A stretch of 64,000 bases of DNA from Psychromonas sp. psych-6C06 (GCF_002835465.1 NZ_PIZM01000002.1:248001-312000); one strand, 5' to 3'. Positions 44,675-56,739 are shown, numbered from the stretch's first letter. A program made the numbers and translations. The notes: generated by a model not told the origin, from the sequence alone.

Positions 44675-45223
44675 CTACTTTTGATTGCTTAATGCAGGCC
44701 AAGCTGCTTTTAAATAAACCACCATTGACCAAAGCGTTAATATGGTCGCAATAAACATAAACGCAAATCCAGCCCACTCCATCTCTTCTGAGTATTGCCA
44801 AATCAGTAAAAATAACGCCATCATCTGCGAAAAGGTTTTAATTTTTCCAATTCGTGAAACCGCAACACTGGCACGCTGGCCAATCTCTGCCATCCATTCA
44901 CGCAAGGCTGAAATGACAATTTCACGACAGATCATGATCATGGCAGGTATTGCTATCCAAATGCTCGCGTAATGCTCAACAATCATAACCAAAGATACGG
45001 CTACCATTATTTTATCTGCAACGGGGTCTAAGAATGCACCAAAGGGAGTTGATTGATTTAACTTTCTTGCAAGGTAGCCGTCTAAAACATCAGTGATGCC
45101 TGCAAGCCAAAAAATAAATGCGGCCATTGGCGCTGCCCAGACTACCGGAAGGTAATATACGATGACGAAAACGGGAATCAATAGAATTCGAAATCCGGTT
45201 AAAATATTGGGAATATTAATCAT
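44675..45223 (-). CDS. pgsA: CDP-diacylglycerol-glycerol-3-phosphate 3-phosphatidyltransferase
   Basis: An inner-membrane enzyme of phosphatidylglycerol synthesis, 182 residues as in E. coli. The CDP-alcohol phosphotransferase motif spans residues 45-68: DVLDGYLARKLNQ, then GAFLDPVADK with the catalytic Asp residues. About four to five helices are present. The N-terminus MINIPNILTGFRILLIPVFV is typical. The uvrC-pgsA-glyW-cysT-leuZ order matches enteric bacteria. Confidence 0.96.
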   Translation of the reverse strand: MINIPNILTGFRILLIPVFVIVYYLPVVWAAPMAAFIFWLAGITDVLDGYLARKLNQSTPFGAFLDPVADKIMVAVSLVMIVEHYASIWIAIPAMIMICREIVISALREWMAEIGQRASVAVSRIGKIKTFSQMMALFLLIWQYSEEMEWAGFAFMFIATILTLWSMVVYLKAAWPALSNQK

Positions 45224-45297
45224 TAAAAAATCCTTGCTGTCGAAAAGCTATTTTTGCATTTTATTGTTCGCGAATGCAAATAGTTCCCTATTATTTA

Positions 45298-47133
45298 TTA
45301 AGGCATATTCAGTGCTTCATGAATATTTTCCGCTAATGAAGCGCTAATACCATTAATTTTAGCTAATTCATCAATACTGGCAGCTTTTACCCCCTGCAAT
45401 CCACCAAAGTGATTTAATAATAATTGACGGCGTTTTGCGCCAACACCTGGGATCCCTTCTAATGAACTCGTTCGACGCTTTTTATCACGTTGGCCACGAT
45501 GCCCCGTAATAGCAAAGCGATGTGATTCATCACGAATTTGTTGAATAAGGTGTAATGCTGGCGAATCTGCTGGGATTTCTAATATTTCATGGCTATCTGC
45601 TAATATCAGCGTTTCCAGCCCCGCTTTTCGCGTCACCCCCTTTGCAATACCAATTAGTAGAGGGTATTTTTCGGTAAAATTTTCTGAAAGCGAGCTAATA
45701 ATTGTTTCAGCTTGATTGAGTTGCCCAAGACCACCATCAATAAAAATGATATCGGGGATATTTTCAATGCTTTGTTTTTCTCTAAAGCGCCTCTCTAGTA
45801 CCTGCCCCATCGCAGCATAATCATCACCCGGTGTAATACCACTGATATTAAAACGTCGATAGGCCGACTTTTTAGCCCCTTCACGATCAAACACTACACA
45901 GGAAGCGACGGTTTTTTCTCCCATCATGTGTGAAATATCGTAACACTCCATACGCTTGATAGGCTCTATTAACTCCAGCTTTTCTTCGAGCAACTGATAA
46001 CGTTGTCGGACATTATTTTTTTGGCTTAGATGTGTTTGTAGAGCCACTGTAGCATTACGTTTAGCCAATTTTACAAATTTTGCCCGCTCACCACGCATCT
46101 CCACCTTTAATGTGGTTTTATAACCACAATATTCGCTAAATAAATCCGTAAAGGTAAATCGATCTGCAAAGTCTTCGCTGAGTAATATCTCTTTCGGAAT
46201 GGCACGCCCATTCTGTCCAGAAAGATAAAACTGGCTTAAAAAGGAGGTAAGCACCTCTTCAGCATTAGAGTTTTTAGGCACTTTAGGGAAGTAGTTTCGG
46301 CTGCCTAGAATACGGCCTTGACGAACAAAAAGAAGATGAAAACTAGCAACCCCTCCTTCATATACAAAACCTAAAACATCAAGCTGTTCAATATCGCCAC
46401 TCACCCACTGTTGCTCTTGTACTTTTTTCAGGGATTGAATTTGATCCCGTCGCAGTGCAGCCTTTTCAAACGCTAATGTTTCACTGGCGGTTTCCATCTC
46501 TTCTATTAATACATCAATCACTCGCTGGCTTTTGCCCAACAAGAACTCTGAGGCTAACTCAACTTGATGTGCATATTCCGACTCTTCCATGGCATTAACA
46601 CAGGGTCCAAGACAACGTTTAAGCTGATACTGTAAACAGGGACGAGAGCGGTTGGCATAGTAACTATCTTCACACTGGCGTATAGGAAATAGCTTTTGCA
46701 TCAAATGTAAACTTTCTCGCACCGCTCCACCGCTCGGATAAGGTCCGAAATAAGTACCTTTTCGTTTACGGTTTTGGGAACGCACTAATGTTAATTGAGG
46801 GTGTTTGTGATCACTTAAAAATAGATAAGGGTAAGATTTATCATCACGCAATAGCACATTGTATTTTGGCATATATTGTTTAATGAAATTATGCTCTAAA
46901 ATTAATGCTTCTGTTTCAGTATGCGTGACAGTCACTTCAATATTCGCGATATGGCTGACCAGCGCAAGCGTTTTTGGATGTTTTTGTGTGAGACTAAAAT
47001 AACTACTAAGGCGCTTTTTCAGGTTTTTAGCTTTGCCCACATAAATAATAGTATTTTTACTATCAAACATGCGATACACACCCGGTTCAGTGGTGACTGT
47101 TTTTAAGAATTGTTCTGCGCAGAATTGACTCAT
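45298..47133 (-). CDS. uvrC: UvrABC system protein C
   Basis: The dual-incision nuclease subunit of nucleotide excision repair, 611 residues. The GIY-YIG domain is at the N-terminus ([27 protein letters not shown]). A UVR motif follows near 200-235 ([17 protein letters not shown]). The UvrC_C endonuclease domain has [18 protein letters not shown] and [15 protein letters not shown]. Helix-hairpin-helix motifs close the protein ([19 protein letters not shown]). Its likely ribosome site GAGGTG is part of a terminator-like hairpin. Confidence 0.97.
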   Translation of the reverse strand: MSQFCAEQFLKTVTTEPGVYRMFDSKNTIIYVGKAKNLKKRLSSYFSLTQKHPKTLALVSHIANIEVTVTHTETEALILEHNFIKQYMPKYNVLLRDDKSYPYLFLSDHKHPQLTLVRSQNRKRKGTYFGPYPSGGAVRESLHLMQKLFPIRQCEDSYYANRSRPCLQYQLKRCLGPCVNAMEESEYAHQVELASEFLLGKSQRVIDVLIEEMETASETLAFEKAALRRDQIQSLKKVQEQQWVSGDIEQLDVLGFVYEGGVASFHLLFVRQGRILGSRNYFPKVPKNSNAEEVLTSFLSQFYLSGQNGRAIPKEILLSEDFADRFTFTDLFSEYCGYKTTLKVEMRGERAKFVKLAKRNATVALQTHLSQKNNVRQRYQLLEEKLELIEPIKRMECYDISHMMGEKTVASCVVFDREGAKKSAYRRFNISGITPGDDYAAMGQVLERRFREKQSIENIPDIIFIDGGLGQLNQAETIISSLSENFTEKYPLLIGIAKGVTRKAGLETLILADSHEILEIPADSPALHLIQQIRDESHRFAITGHRGQRDKKRRTSSLEGIPGVGAKRRQLLLNHFGGLQGVKAASIDELAKINGISASLAENIHEALNMP

Positions 47134-47157
47134 AAAAAAAAGGCACCTCGTGGCGCC
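47134..47157 (-). terminator. Terminator-like hairpin overlapping the uvrC ribosome site
   Basis: Minus strand: GGCGCC, loop ACGA, GGTGCC, then eight T directly before the uvrC ATG. It sits between uvrY and uvrC. The 3' arm with its flank (GAGGTG) is the only ribosome-site-like sequence before uvrC. Confidence 0.65.
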
Positions 47158-47209
47158 ATCTCTATATGCAGTGCGTTAACACACTGCGATAAATATTATT
47201 TACCCTTTT

Positions 47210-47854
47210 TTATAGCGTATCGGCATCTAACATACCGTAACGAATCGCTAAATGAGTAAGCTCTACATCACCATTCACACCCAATTTATCAAATAAGCGA
47301 TAGCGGTAACTGTTGATTGTTTTGGGGCTTAGGCTTAATTGCTCTGAGATATCCACAACACGTTGCCCTTTGGTGATCATCATCATGATTTGTAACTCAC
47401 GCTCAGAAAGCACACTAAAAGGATCATCTGAAACAGGCGATATTTGAGATAAAGCCATCTGCTGTGCAATTTCAGGTGCTAAATAACGCTGTCCAGCATT
47501 AACAGCACGAATCGCAGCAAGTACTTCATCAGGACCTGCGGCTTTACTTAAATAACCAGCGGCACCAGCTTGCATTACTTTTGAAGGGAATGGATTTTCC
47601 GTATGCATGGTTAACATGATAATTTTGATATCTTCATTAATACGCAAAATACGATGCATTGCATCTAAGCCACCAATACCTGGCATATTAATGTCCATTA
47701 ACACAACATCAGGGTGGTTACTACGGCACCATTTTACGGCATCTTCACCACTTTCAGCTTCACCAATTACTTTCATGCCTCGAACATCATCAATGATACG
47801 GCTTATTCCTGTACGTACTAATTCATGGTCATCGACCAGCAGGATATTTATCAA
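47210..47854 (-). CDS. uvrY: UvrY/GacA/SirA-type response regulator
   Basis: A 214-residue NarL/FixJ-type regulator, partner of BarA and activator of csr small RNAs in relatives. The receiver begins INILLVDDHELVRTGISRII with acceptor Asp in VVLMDINMPGIGG. The C-terminal LuxR-type helix-turn-helix is LSERELQIMMMITKGQRVVD and SLSPKTINSYRYRLFDKLGV. I place the start at the TTG at 47854, which matches the UvrY N-terminus and has GGAG 8-9 bases upstream, rather than an in-frame ATG at 47869 or 47929. The downstream uvrC neighbour supports the name. Confidence 0.94.
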   Translation of the reverse strand: MINILLVDDHELVRTGISRIIDDVRGMKVIGEAESGEDAVKWCRSNHPDVVLMDINMPGIGGLDAMHRILRINEDIKIIMLTMHTENPFPSKVMQAGAAGYLSKAAGPDEVLAAIRAVNAGQRYLAPEIAQQMALSQISPVSDDPFSVLSERELQIMMMITKGQRVVDISEQLSLSPKTINSYRYRLFDKLGVNGDVELTHLAIRYGMLDADTL

Positions 47855-48295
47855 AATTCTTCTCCGCATTACTTGTGCACCATAGCAACAAGTAAAAATT
47901 TTTAAGGTCTTGATAATAACGAAAACCAAGCCTTTTTAAAATCAAAAAACATCAGCTCACAGAGCAATTTATTTTTAATTACGTTAAGTATAAGTGAGTT
48001 AATGCATTAACTAGGTGAATGTAACATAAAATATAAAATAAAATAACAAAAAGAAAAGTCAGTTTTATGTAACTAACTGTATAAAAAGGGATTTAAAAAG
48101 ATAACCAGAGAAATATTATTAAAGTAAAGTCAGTGCAAAATTAACAATAATATTTTTAATATCAAAAGTGAAGGAGCTTTGATTTGAGAGAGAGTAATTA
48201 ACGAGTATTGTGGATCAGTTTTTCATTAAGTCTATTAGCCTCGATTTTTAGAGCGCCACGCAATGTTCATCAAAAGAGTGGCGTATAAAGAAGGG
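47855..48295. other. AT-rich intergenic region without a recognised gene
   Basis: About 440 bp between uvrY and the GlyGly-CTERM gene. It must contain the uvrY promoter. A CGCCAC/GTGGCG pairing near 48254-48285 could be a weak terminator for the GlyGly-CTERM gene. No other feature is seen on either strand. Confidence 0.5.
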
Positions 48296-49552
48296 TTAAA
48301 AAACATCGCGCCTACGAAAATAAAATAAGATTAATGTAAACACCCAAAAACTACCAATTGCACCACCAGAGGTTGTTGTAGTGCTTGGCTCATTTTTTTC
48401 CTGTGGCTTCTTTGAATTATCCACAATGAGAGGCTCTTCAACATTATTAAACATCACATCATTAACAACCACACCACCCGATGTAATATCGGCAAGTGTC
48501 AATGTACTACTATTTATCACCTCCCCGCTTTGCGTAACAATATTTTGATTCAAAAGCCCCCCGTCGAGGGTTACCAAACTACCAGCGGCTAAGGTAATAT
48601 AATTCTTGCTATTATCAGTTCCCTTTACTGAAGTAACTAAGCTATCATCCCCCCCACCAACATTAATAATGTCGATAAGATCGCCCCCTGTTGCAAAACT
48701 AAATGTATCCGTTTTACTACCTCCAACTAATGTTTCAATATTGCTAAAGCACATTAGCAGTGTTTCATTTTCACTAGAAATATTACCTTTATTTTCAGCA
48801 TTAATCTCCCATACCGTATTTTGATTTGGACCAATGATTTTATCGCGACCAGCCTCACCATCAATACAGGCTATCGAGCCTATTATTGGCTTATCGTTCC
48901 TCAATGCTTCAACCCTGAAGGTGTCATCCCCAACGCTGCCAGTCACGGCTTCAACACCTTCAACCTCAAGCCCAATCTGTTCAATTTGTAACGTTTTTGG
49001 ATTTAATAAATATGTATAACCAGGTAAGGCAACATTACTTTTTAATGTATCTAATGAAATTAAAAAATGTGATTTTTGTCCATTTAAGGTGAATGTGCCA
49101 AAAGCTTCAGCAATGGATATATTTTCAGGGAAATAATTAAAAGAGATTAAAAATGACATAGGTGCAAGGATTTGGCTCGTTCCATCGACAAAACTCACGG
49201 CTAATTCTTCGCCTAAATTATTTATCGCCATGTATACTGTTTCACCCGAGCCCCTAGTCGCCATTAAGCCAATAGTTTGCGATTCACTTCCACTGGCTAA
49301 CTCTAATGTAGCGTAATCCTCTCCAACAACAGACTCTGCCAGTAGTTGCCAATCCTGAGCAGATAGAGTGACATTATCTGAAGCAAGGATCAGAGTGGTT
49401 AAGCTTGAAAGGGTTGTTATAACTCTGTTTTGTTGTGTTTCCAATGGTGCAACAGCATGCGCGCTAAACATGAACAATATGGGAAATAATCCCAGTAACC
49501 TTCCCCCATATTCTATAAAACAACTTTTCTTAAAACTTACGCGTGTTCCCAT
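48296..49552 (-). CDS. Exported protein with a GlyGly-CTERM (rhombosortase) sorting signal
   Basis: A 418-residue protein. The N-terminal hydrophobic segment (about 18-34) ends in AHA, a likely signal peptide. The mature part is acidic and rich in Gly, Asn, Ser and Thr, with beta-repeat segments such as GGSKTDTFSFATGGD and VGGGDDSLVTSV. The C-terminus has a Thr/Ser linker, SGGAIGS, a membrane helix (WVFTLILFYF) and RRR. That is the GlyGly-CTERM tripartite signal processed by rhombosortase in type II-secreting bacteria. The specific role is unknown, and surface display is inferred. Confidence 0.78.
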   Translation of the reverse strand: MGTRVSFKKSCFIEYGGRLLGLFPILFMFSAHAVAPLETQQNRVITTLSSLTTLILASDNVTLSAQDWQLLAESVVGEDYATLELASGSESQTIGLMATRGSGETVYMAINNLGEELAVSFVDGTSQILAPMSFLISFNYFPENISIAEAFGTFTLNGQKSHFLISLDTLKSNVALPGYTYLLNPKTLQIEQIGLEVEGVEAVTGSVGDDTFRVEALRNDKPIIGSIACIDGEAGRDKIIGPNQNTVWEINAENKGNISSENETLLMCFSNIETLVGGSKTDTFSFATGGDLIDIINVGGGDDSLVTSVKGTDNSKNYITLAAGSLVTLDGGLLNQNIVTQSGEVINSSTLTLADITSGGVVVNDVMFNNVEEPLIVDNSKKPQEKNEPSTTTTSGGAIGSFWVFTLILFYFRRRDVF

Positions 49553-49669
49553 TGCAGAATTTCTCCATTTTAAATTTTATTATATGGCCCATTAATACTT
49601 TGAGCGCACAAGCATAATTCATCTAAATTCCTAAAAATATCGACTTACGACTTTAGATTCTTAGATAAG

Positions 49670-50263
49670 CTACTTGTTATATTGCATCGGTACAAAACGA
49701 TAATGACCTGTAATTTTATACTCAAAAATCATATCTTCGACTTTTGGTCCGAGGCCTATATTATGAACTATCAAAGGGTTGCCTGTTATAGGATCCACCT
49801 TATCGATAACCATACCGATATGAGGTAAATTACCCGGTAACATCCATGTGACGATATCTCCTGTAGAATAATCTGATTTATTACCAGTGACTTTAAAGCT
49901 TTCACCATGCCTTGCAAAAAAAGTTTGTAAATTTGGAACTCGGCGATGATCTATATTTTTGTCTGTTGAACTTAAACCCCATATTCTCTTCGAGGGATAG
50001 AGGGAAAAGTGAGACTTCATATCTTCATGAACAAGCTTTTGTAAATCAGTACCTAATGCTCGATACGCTCTTATTATCACATCCGTACAGACGCCGATCT
50101 CACTTGGTACATCACCATTAGGGTAATTAATTGCGATATACGAACCATCATAGATAACATCATGCTTTGTTCTTTCGATTAAACTAGACACAATCTCGTG
50201 ATTAAATTCAGAAGCTTGAAGGCTAGCACTTAGCAATAACAAAAGAATGACAATTTTTTTCAT
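49670..50263 (-). CDS. DUF1287 family exported protein
   Basis: A 197-residue protein with a signal peptide (MKKIVILLLLLSASLQA). It carries the DUF1287 features GVCTDVIIRAYRALG with a conserved Cys, DIVTWMLPGNLPHIGMVID with a conserved His, and VHNIGLGPKVEDMIFEYKITGHYRF. The Cys and His arrangement suggests an NlpC/P60-like cysteine peptidase or amidase fold, but the activity is unproven. I prefer the ATG at 50263 because the signal peptide then begins properly and GGTGGA precedes it. Confidence 0.87.
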   Translation of the reverse strand: MKKIVILLLLLSASLQASEFNHEIVSSLIERTKHDVIYDGSYIAINYPNGDVPSEIGVCTDVIIRAYRALGTDLQKLVHEDMKSHFSLYPSKRIWGLSSTDKNIDHRRVPNLQTFFARHGESFKVTGNKSDYSTGDIVTWMLPGNLPHIGMVIDKVDPITGNPLIVHNIGLGPKVEDMIFEYKITGHYRFVPMQYNK

Positions 50264-50508
50264 AACGTTCCACCAAGCCTTAAACGAAAAATCAAACACA
50301 AAAGACAAATAATTTACATTTTACATAGAATACAAGGAAAGTAAGTAGCAGACACGAAATATATTGCCAAGTAGATCAGATAGTTAAATGGATTGGTATG
50401 TTCTGAAATTAATAAGACGATTTTAACTTGGTGGATAGCTTGCGATACAAGCAAGCATTAACTTCTCTTTAGACACACAGAGCAGGAGTCTTTGAGCTGA
50501 TAGATAGC

Positions 50509-50547
50509 AAAAAGGCACTAACCGTAAAAACAGTTAGTGCCTTTTTT
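50509..50547 (-). terminator. Terminator of tRNA-Ser copy 1
   Basis: GGCACTAAC/GTTAGTGCC stem (50514-50541), U tract on the minus strand, directly after the tRNA. Confidence 0.88.
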
Positions 50548-50551
50548 AATG

Positions 50552-50642
50552 TGGCGGAGGAGGAGAGATTTGAACTCTCGGAGAGCTATTAACCCTCGCT
50601 GGTTTTCAAGACCAGTGCATTCAGCCGCTCTGCCACCCCTCC
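50552..50642 (-). tRNA. tRNA-Ser (UGA), copy 1
   Basis: A 91-nt class II tRNA, GGAGGGGTGGCAGAGCGG to CCTCCGCCA, anticodon loop CTTGAAA giving UGA, long variable arm and encoded CCA. It is identical to copy 2. Confidence 0.97.
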
Positions 50643-50656
50643 GCAGAACGAGGCGA

Positions 50657-50686
50657 ATAATACCGACTTAAGGGGTTGCTTGTAAA
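50657..50686 (-). promoter_or_regulatory. Promoter of tRNA-Ser copy 1
   Basis: Minus strand TTTACA, 18-bp spacer, TATTAT, then TCGCCTCG as a GC-rich discriminator. The -10 block is shared with copy 2. Confidence 0.6.
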
Positions 50687-50869
50687 GTAAAAGTTTTAAT
50701 TTGAAAACTGTTTGCTCGAATATCAAACAACCATAGTAAAAAAAGGGCTAAATACTGCAAAATGAGAGTGGAGCCTGGTACCAAGCGAATAACACTAATA
50801 CGATTAATTTATTCATCGAATAACAGAATAGGTAACGAGATGCCGTTTTTTATCCGAATAGCTAAAAAG

Positions 50870-50907
50870 CAAAAAGGCACTAACTGTAAACAGTTAGTGC
50901 CTTTTTT
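50870..50907 (-). terminator. Terminator of tRNA-Ser copy 2
   Basis: GGCACTAACTG/CAGTTAGTGCC stem (50876-50901) with T tract on the minus strand. Confidence 0.88.
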
Positions 50908-50911
50908 AATG

Positions 50912-51002
50912 TGGCGGAGGAGGAGAGATTTGAACTCTCGGAGAGCTATTAACCCTCGCTGGTTTTCAAGACCAGTGCATTCAGCCGCTCTGCCACCCCT
51001 CC
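50912..51002 (-). tRNA. tRNA-Ser (UGA), copy 2
   Basis: The same 91-nt sequence as copy 1, 360 bp away, with the same terminator type and the same flank CCGCAGAACGAGGCGAATAA. It looks like a recent tandem duplication. Confidence 0.97.
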
Positions 51003-51016
51003 GCAGAACGAGGCGA

Positions 51017-51046
51017 ATAATACCGACAACCGCATAAACTTGTAAA
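51017..51046 (-). promoter_or_regulatory. Promoter of tRNA-Ser copy 2
   Basis: Minus strand TTTACA, 18-bp spacer of different sequence, TATTAT and TCGCCTCG. Conservation of these blocks and not the spacer supports the assignment. Confidence 0.6.
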
Positions 51047-51116
51047 GTTAAAAATAACAAAAAAAAACTGTTTGCCGAATAATCCAACAAACAGTTTAAA
51101 TATACATCAACAGGGT

Positions 51117-51758
51117 TTACTTAAAGTGGTTTGAATGTGCTTCAGGGTGCTGCTCAGCATGACATTCAAACAAGTATTCAGCCAGTGCGGCTAATACGGT
51201 ATCATCAGTAGATTTTCCTAATGAATAAGCAACTGTTTTATTATCTACTCTGCGAATCTGTGAACCAGATATAGCTAATCGTTCACGATTAGGCAGTTGC
51301 AGATAAATGTTATGCAGTTGTTCTGGGAACTCTGCTTCCTCTTCATCATCAATAAGCAAAGAGATACCAGACGCAGACAGATCTTTAATTTGATAATGTA
51401 GCTCTTCGCCCTCTTCATTCACCAAAGAAATAGTTTTATCCGCCGGTAAACGCCATGAGCGTAATTGATCACCCGTTTCAAAAATTTTCGGAGACTTAAG
51501 GCTCATGCTAAAATTAGCGAAATCGCCCATTTTCATCTGTACAGGAAAAACTAAGTGGTGATTACCGTAATTAGCCACCAACTGAAGATCATCAGCTAAC
51601 CCCAACTGAAACAGTAAAGCGTCCTTGCCGCTGGTCCCACCAATATCATACTCTAGATTTTTCTTGTCGCTTTCCGACTCTTCAATATCCATGATCATTT
51701 CAGATAACAATTTAAATTCAGCGTCACTTACTTGCAGTTCTTTTGTATCATCGGCCAT
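51117..51758 (-). CDS. PilZ-domain protein
   Basis: A 213-residue cytoplasmic protein. A C-terminal PilZ domain (about residues 95-200) includes LVNEEGEELHYQIKDLSASG and ISLLID, the D-x-S-x-x-G part of the c-di-GMP site. The upstream arginine pair is RSWR, shorter than the usual RxxxR, so binding is likely but not certain. The N-terminal part resembles a YcgR-like flagellar-brake domain. The ATG at 51758 has GGAGG 4 bases upstream. The open frame to 51956 is leader. It could respond to the diguanylate cyclase at 707-1981. Confidence 0.82.
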   Translation of the reverse strand: MADDTKELQVSDAEFKLLSEMIMDIEESESDKKNLEYDIGGTSGKDALLFQLGLADDLQLVANYGNHHLVFPVQMKMGDFANFSMSLKSPKIFETGDQLRSWRLPADKTISLVNEEGEELHYQIKDLSASGISLLIDDEEEAEFPEQLHNIYLQLPNRERLAISGSQIRRVDNKTVAYSLGKSTDDTVLAALAEYLFECHAEQHPEAHSNHFK

Positions 51759-51888
51759 AGGGCCTCCATCATTCTGTACTTGAAAAATATATTTGGCTAC
51801 TTTACGACAAATCAAACAATAATTAAGCAATAAATTACATAATTTGACCTTTTGTCTCCAAAAAATGTATTTCGAGGTTAAAAAATAG

Positions 51889-54650
<2,762 letters not shown>

Positions 54651-54688
54651 CCCTTCAGCCTTCCCTATTTCTATTTATAAGGCTAATT

Positions 54689-55210
54689 ATGAAAACGTTA
54701 CTTAACGCTTTTAAAACACTCATCATACTTTCCTCTCTCTTACTTTTATCCGGTTGTGGGTTTCATTTAAAACATAATGATGGTTTAGTTGAAAAATACC
54801 CACAAATTCTCTTACAAAGCGCCTCCAACAGTGAATTAACACGCTTAATTAAACTCAGGTTACGTGGTGCTGGCATTGAGTTAGTTAACACCCCTTCTGA
54901 TGATGTCGCTATTTTAAAAGTCGGTGGAGAACGTCGCTCTTCACGCACTATCTCTCTGTATTCAAATGCACAAAATGCAGAGCAAGAATTAGGTTATAAC
55001 CTTAGTTACTCTATACAAAGTCCCGGCTATGAAGCACAAGACTTTAGCGTAAACCTTTATCGTGACTTCTTAGATAACCCCGCTCAGGCACTTGCTAAAT
55101 CTCGGGAAGCAGAGCTATTAACACGAGAGCTTCGTGCCATTGCTGCCGATCATATTATTAATACTATGCTTAGTTTAGATAATAAAAATAGTGCAGCAAT
55201 AGACAACTAG
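54689..55210 (+). CDS. lptE: LPS-assembly lipoprotein LptE
   Basis: A 173-residue outer-membrane lipoprotein that plugs LptD and helps place lipopolysaccharide on the cell surface. The signal peptide ends with lipobox LLSGC near residue 23, followed by GFHLK as in E. coli LptE (RlpB). It lies between leuS and holA, the conserved order. Confidence 0.94.
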   Translation: MKTLLNAFKTLIILSSLLLLSGCGFHLKHNDGLVEKYPQILLQSASNSELTRLIKLRLRGAGIELVNTPSDDVAILKVGGERRSSRTISLYSNAQNAEQELGYNLSYSIQSPGYEAQDFSVNLYRDFLDNPAQALAKSREAELLTRELRAIAADHIINTMLSLDNKNSAAIDN

Positions 55211-55222
55211 GCAGTGAAATAG

Positions 55223-56221
55223 ATGCGCATCTACCCAGAGCAACTTAAACAACATATTAAGCAACAACTACCTCGTTGTATTCTTCTTTTTGGCGATGAG
55301 CCTTTGCTGACGCTAGAAGCAGAAGACCTGATCAAACAGGTTGCGAAATCTCAAGGCTATCTGGAAACATTTAGCTTTAGCCTTGATGGAAATTTTGATA
55401 AAGATAGCATCTATTCTCACCTACAAAGCTTATCGCTATTTTCTGAAAAAAAGATATTGTCGCTAACGCTCTCTAAAACCAGCAAAGAAAGCACTGCTTT
55501 TTTACGCGAGATTGCGCCACTTTTAAACGATGATATTTTATTACTTTTACAAGGCCCTAAGCTTAATAATCAACAGCTAAACGGAGCTTGGTTTAAGGGA
55601 TTAGAACAACAGGGGGTATTTGTAGTCACTAACGCCCCCTTACCGCAGCATTTCCCACAATGGATTTATCAACGCTTAAAGTCACTCGCGCTAAACGCGA
55701 ACAAAGAAGTCATCGATTTTCTTTGCGTGCACTTTGAAGGTAATCTTTTAGCGGCTAAACAAGAGTTTGAAAAACTCGCATTGTTATATCCAAAGCAAAC
55801 CCTCAACCTGCATCAAGTTGAGCAATCAATCACCACTCATAATCACTTCTCGATTTTTCAATGGCTAGACAGCTTATTGGAAGGTGATAAAGTACGCAGC
55901 CAACGCATTTTAAAGCAACTGAAAGCAGAAGGTACAGAGCTGTTACTGCTTAGCGCAACCCTAAGCAGTGAGATACAAAAACTCCTCAAATTAAGCTATC
56001 AAGAAAAAAGCACCCCACTCGCGCAGTTACTTAATCAACAGCAGCCGAAAATTTGGGCAAGCAAGCAAGCTCTAATGAGTAAAGCGTTGAAGCGCTTAAA
56101 TACGCGACAATTAGAGCAACTTATCATTCAGTGTGCAGAGTTAGAGATCATAGTAAAAGTTGAAAATAGCGCAGATGATTGGCAAAAGCTGACATTAATA
56201 GCAAGTGCATTTTATGCATAA
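55223..56221 (+). CDS. holA: DNA polymerase III subunit delta
   Basis: The clamp-loader delta subunit, which opens the beta clamp. It has 332 residues. The N-terminus MRIYPEQLKQHIKQQLPRCI with LLFGDEPLLTLEAEDLIKQ is characteristic, and SLFSEKKILSLTL carries the clamp-binding region. The start is 12 bp past lptE. In most relatives nadD follows, but here nadD is near 63.4 kb. Confidence 0.95.
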   Translation: MRIYPEQLKQHIKQQLPRCILLFGDEPLLTLEAEDLIKQVAKSQGYLETFSFSLDGNFDKDSIYSHLQSLSLFSEKKILSLTLSKTSKESTAFLREIAPLLNDDILLLLQGPKLNNQQLNGAWFKGLEQQGVFVVTNAPLPQHFPQWIYQRLKSLALNANKEVIDFLCVHFEGNLLAAKQEFEKLALLYPKQTLNLHQVEQSITTHNHFSIFQWLDSLLEGDKVRSQRILKQLKAEGTELLLLSATLSSEIQKLLKLSYQEKSTPLAQLLNQQQPKIWASKQALMSKALKRLNTRQLEQLIIQCAELEIIVKVENSADDWQKLTLIASAFYA

Positions 56222-56305
56222 TTTATTTAAAGTTAAGTCTTCTTTAATAAAACGATTGGTATAAGCAAGATGACTCACTACTTTGATGTTTCGCTATTAT
56301 AGCAA

Positions 56306-56460
56306 TGGAAATTAGAAAGTGATCTCGTATTACGTAGGAAAGGTTTGTACTACCAAGGCGTGATATGCAGAAGTTAGTTGTTCTCCCTTCAAAACTCACA
56401 CCACAGGTAGTGTAAATTTTAACAAGTAGGACTGATCACCTTTTTAATTCTTTTGGTATT
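56306..56460 (+). repeat. Dispersed repeat, family B, copy 2
   Basis: The region from ATTAGAAAGTGATCTCGTATTACG through TACCAAGGCG, TGCAGAAGTTAG and CAGGTAGTGTAAATTTTAAC to TTTTGGTATT matches the copy at 21757-21883. Its left part (AGTGATC, ATTACGTAGGA) also aligns with family A, so B is a diverged relative. The left boundary is approximate. Confidence 0.7.
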
Positions 56461-56623
56461 ATACCAATTCCGCTAATATAGTGATCAAATATTACGCAGG
56501 AAAAAGTAGTTAATTCAAGGCGAAAATTGATGTAAATGGTTGTTCACTTTACGAAATTTTTAACGCTGAAATAGCTTCTTTTAACCAGTGAGATTGATCA
56601 GTTATTTAGTGGATTTGGTATTA
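56459..56623 (+). repeat. Dispersed palindromic repeat, family A, copy 5
   Basis: Begins TTATACCAATTCCGCTAATA and ends TAGTGGATTTGGTATTA. The first and last 25 bases are imperfect inverted repeats (GTGATCA and TGATCAGT inside). Shared blocks are TACGCAGGAAAAAG, TTCAAGGCG, TTGATGTAAATGGTTGTTC and TTTTAACCAGT. It directly follows family B copy 2. Apart from these repeats and the fklB terminator, the gap 56222-56739 is empty. Confidence 0.87.
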
Positions 56624-56633
56624 CTGCGGGTAT

Positions 56634-56669
56634 AAAAAAGCCCCTGCATACCAAGTAAACAGAGGCTTT
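56634..56669 (-). terminator. Intrinsic terminator, probably of fklB
   Basis: AAAGCCCCTG/CAGAGGCTTT stem with one mismatch, T-rich tract on the minus strand. A second perfect 9-bp hairpin (AGTGACTTG/CAAGTCACT) lies at 56678-56704 between it and fklB. Confidence 0.7.
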
Positions 56670-56739
56670 ATCAAGTAAGTGACTTGATAGCAAAACAAGT
56701 CACTAAAATTGCCACTTACCTTATAAGTGATAACTCACT

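Noticed and set aside
47855-47929. Longer UvrY with MVFVIIKTLKIF start
   Set aside because: The family begins at the residue encoded by the TTG at 47854, which has GGAG at the right distance.
50762-51090. ORFs overlapping the tRNA-Ser genes
   Set aside because: They run through tRNA and terminator sequence and have no protein-like features.
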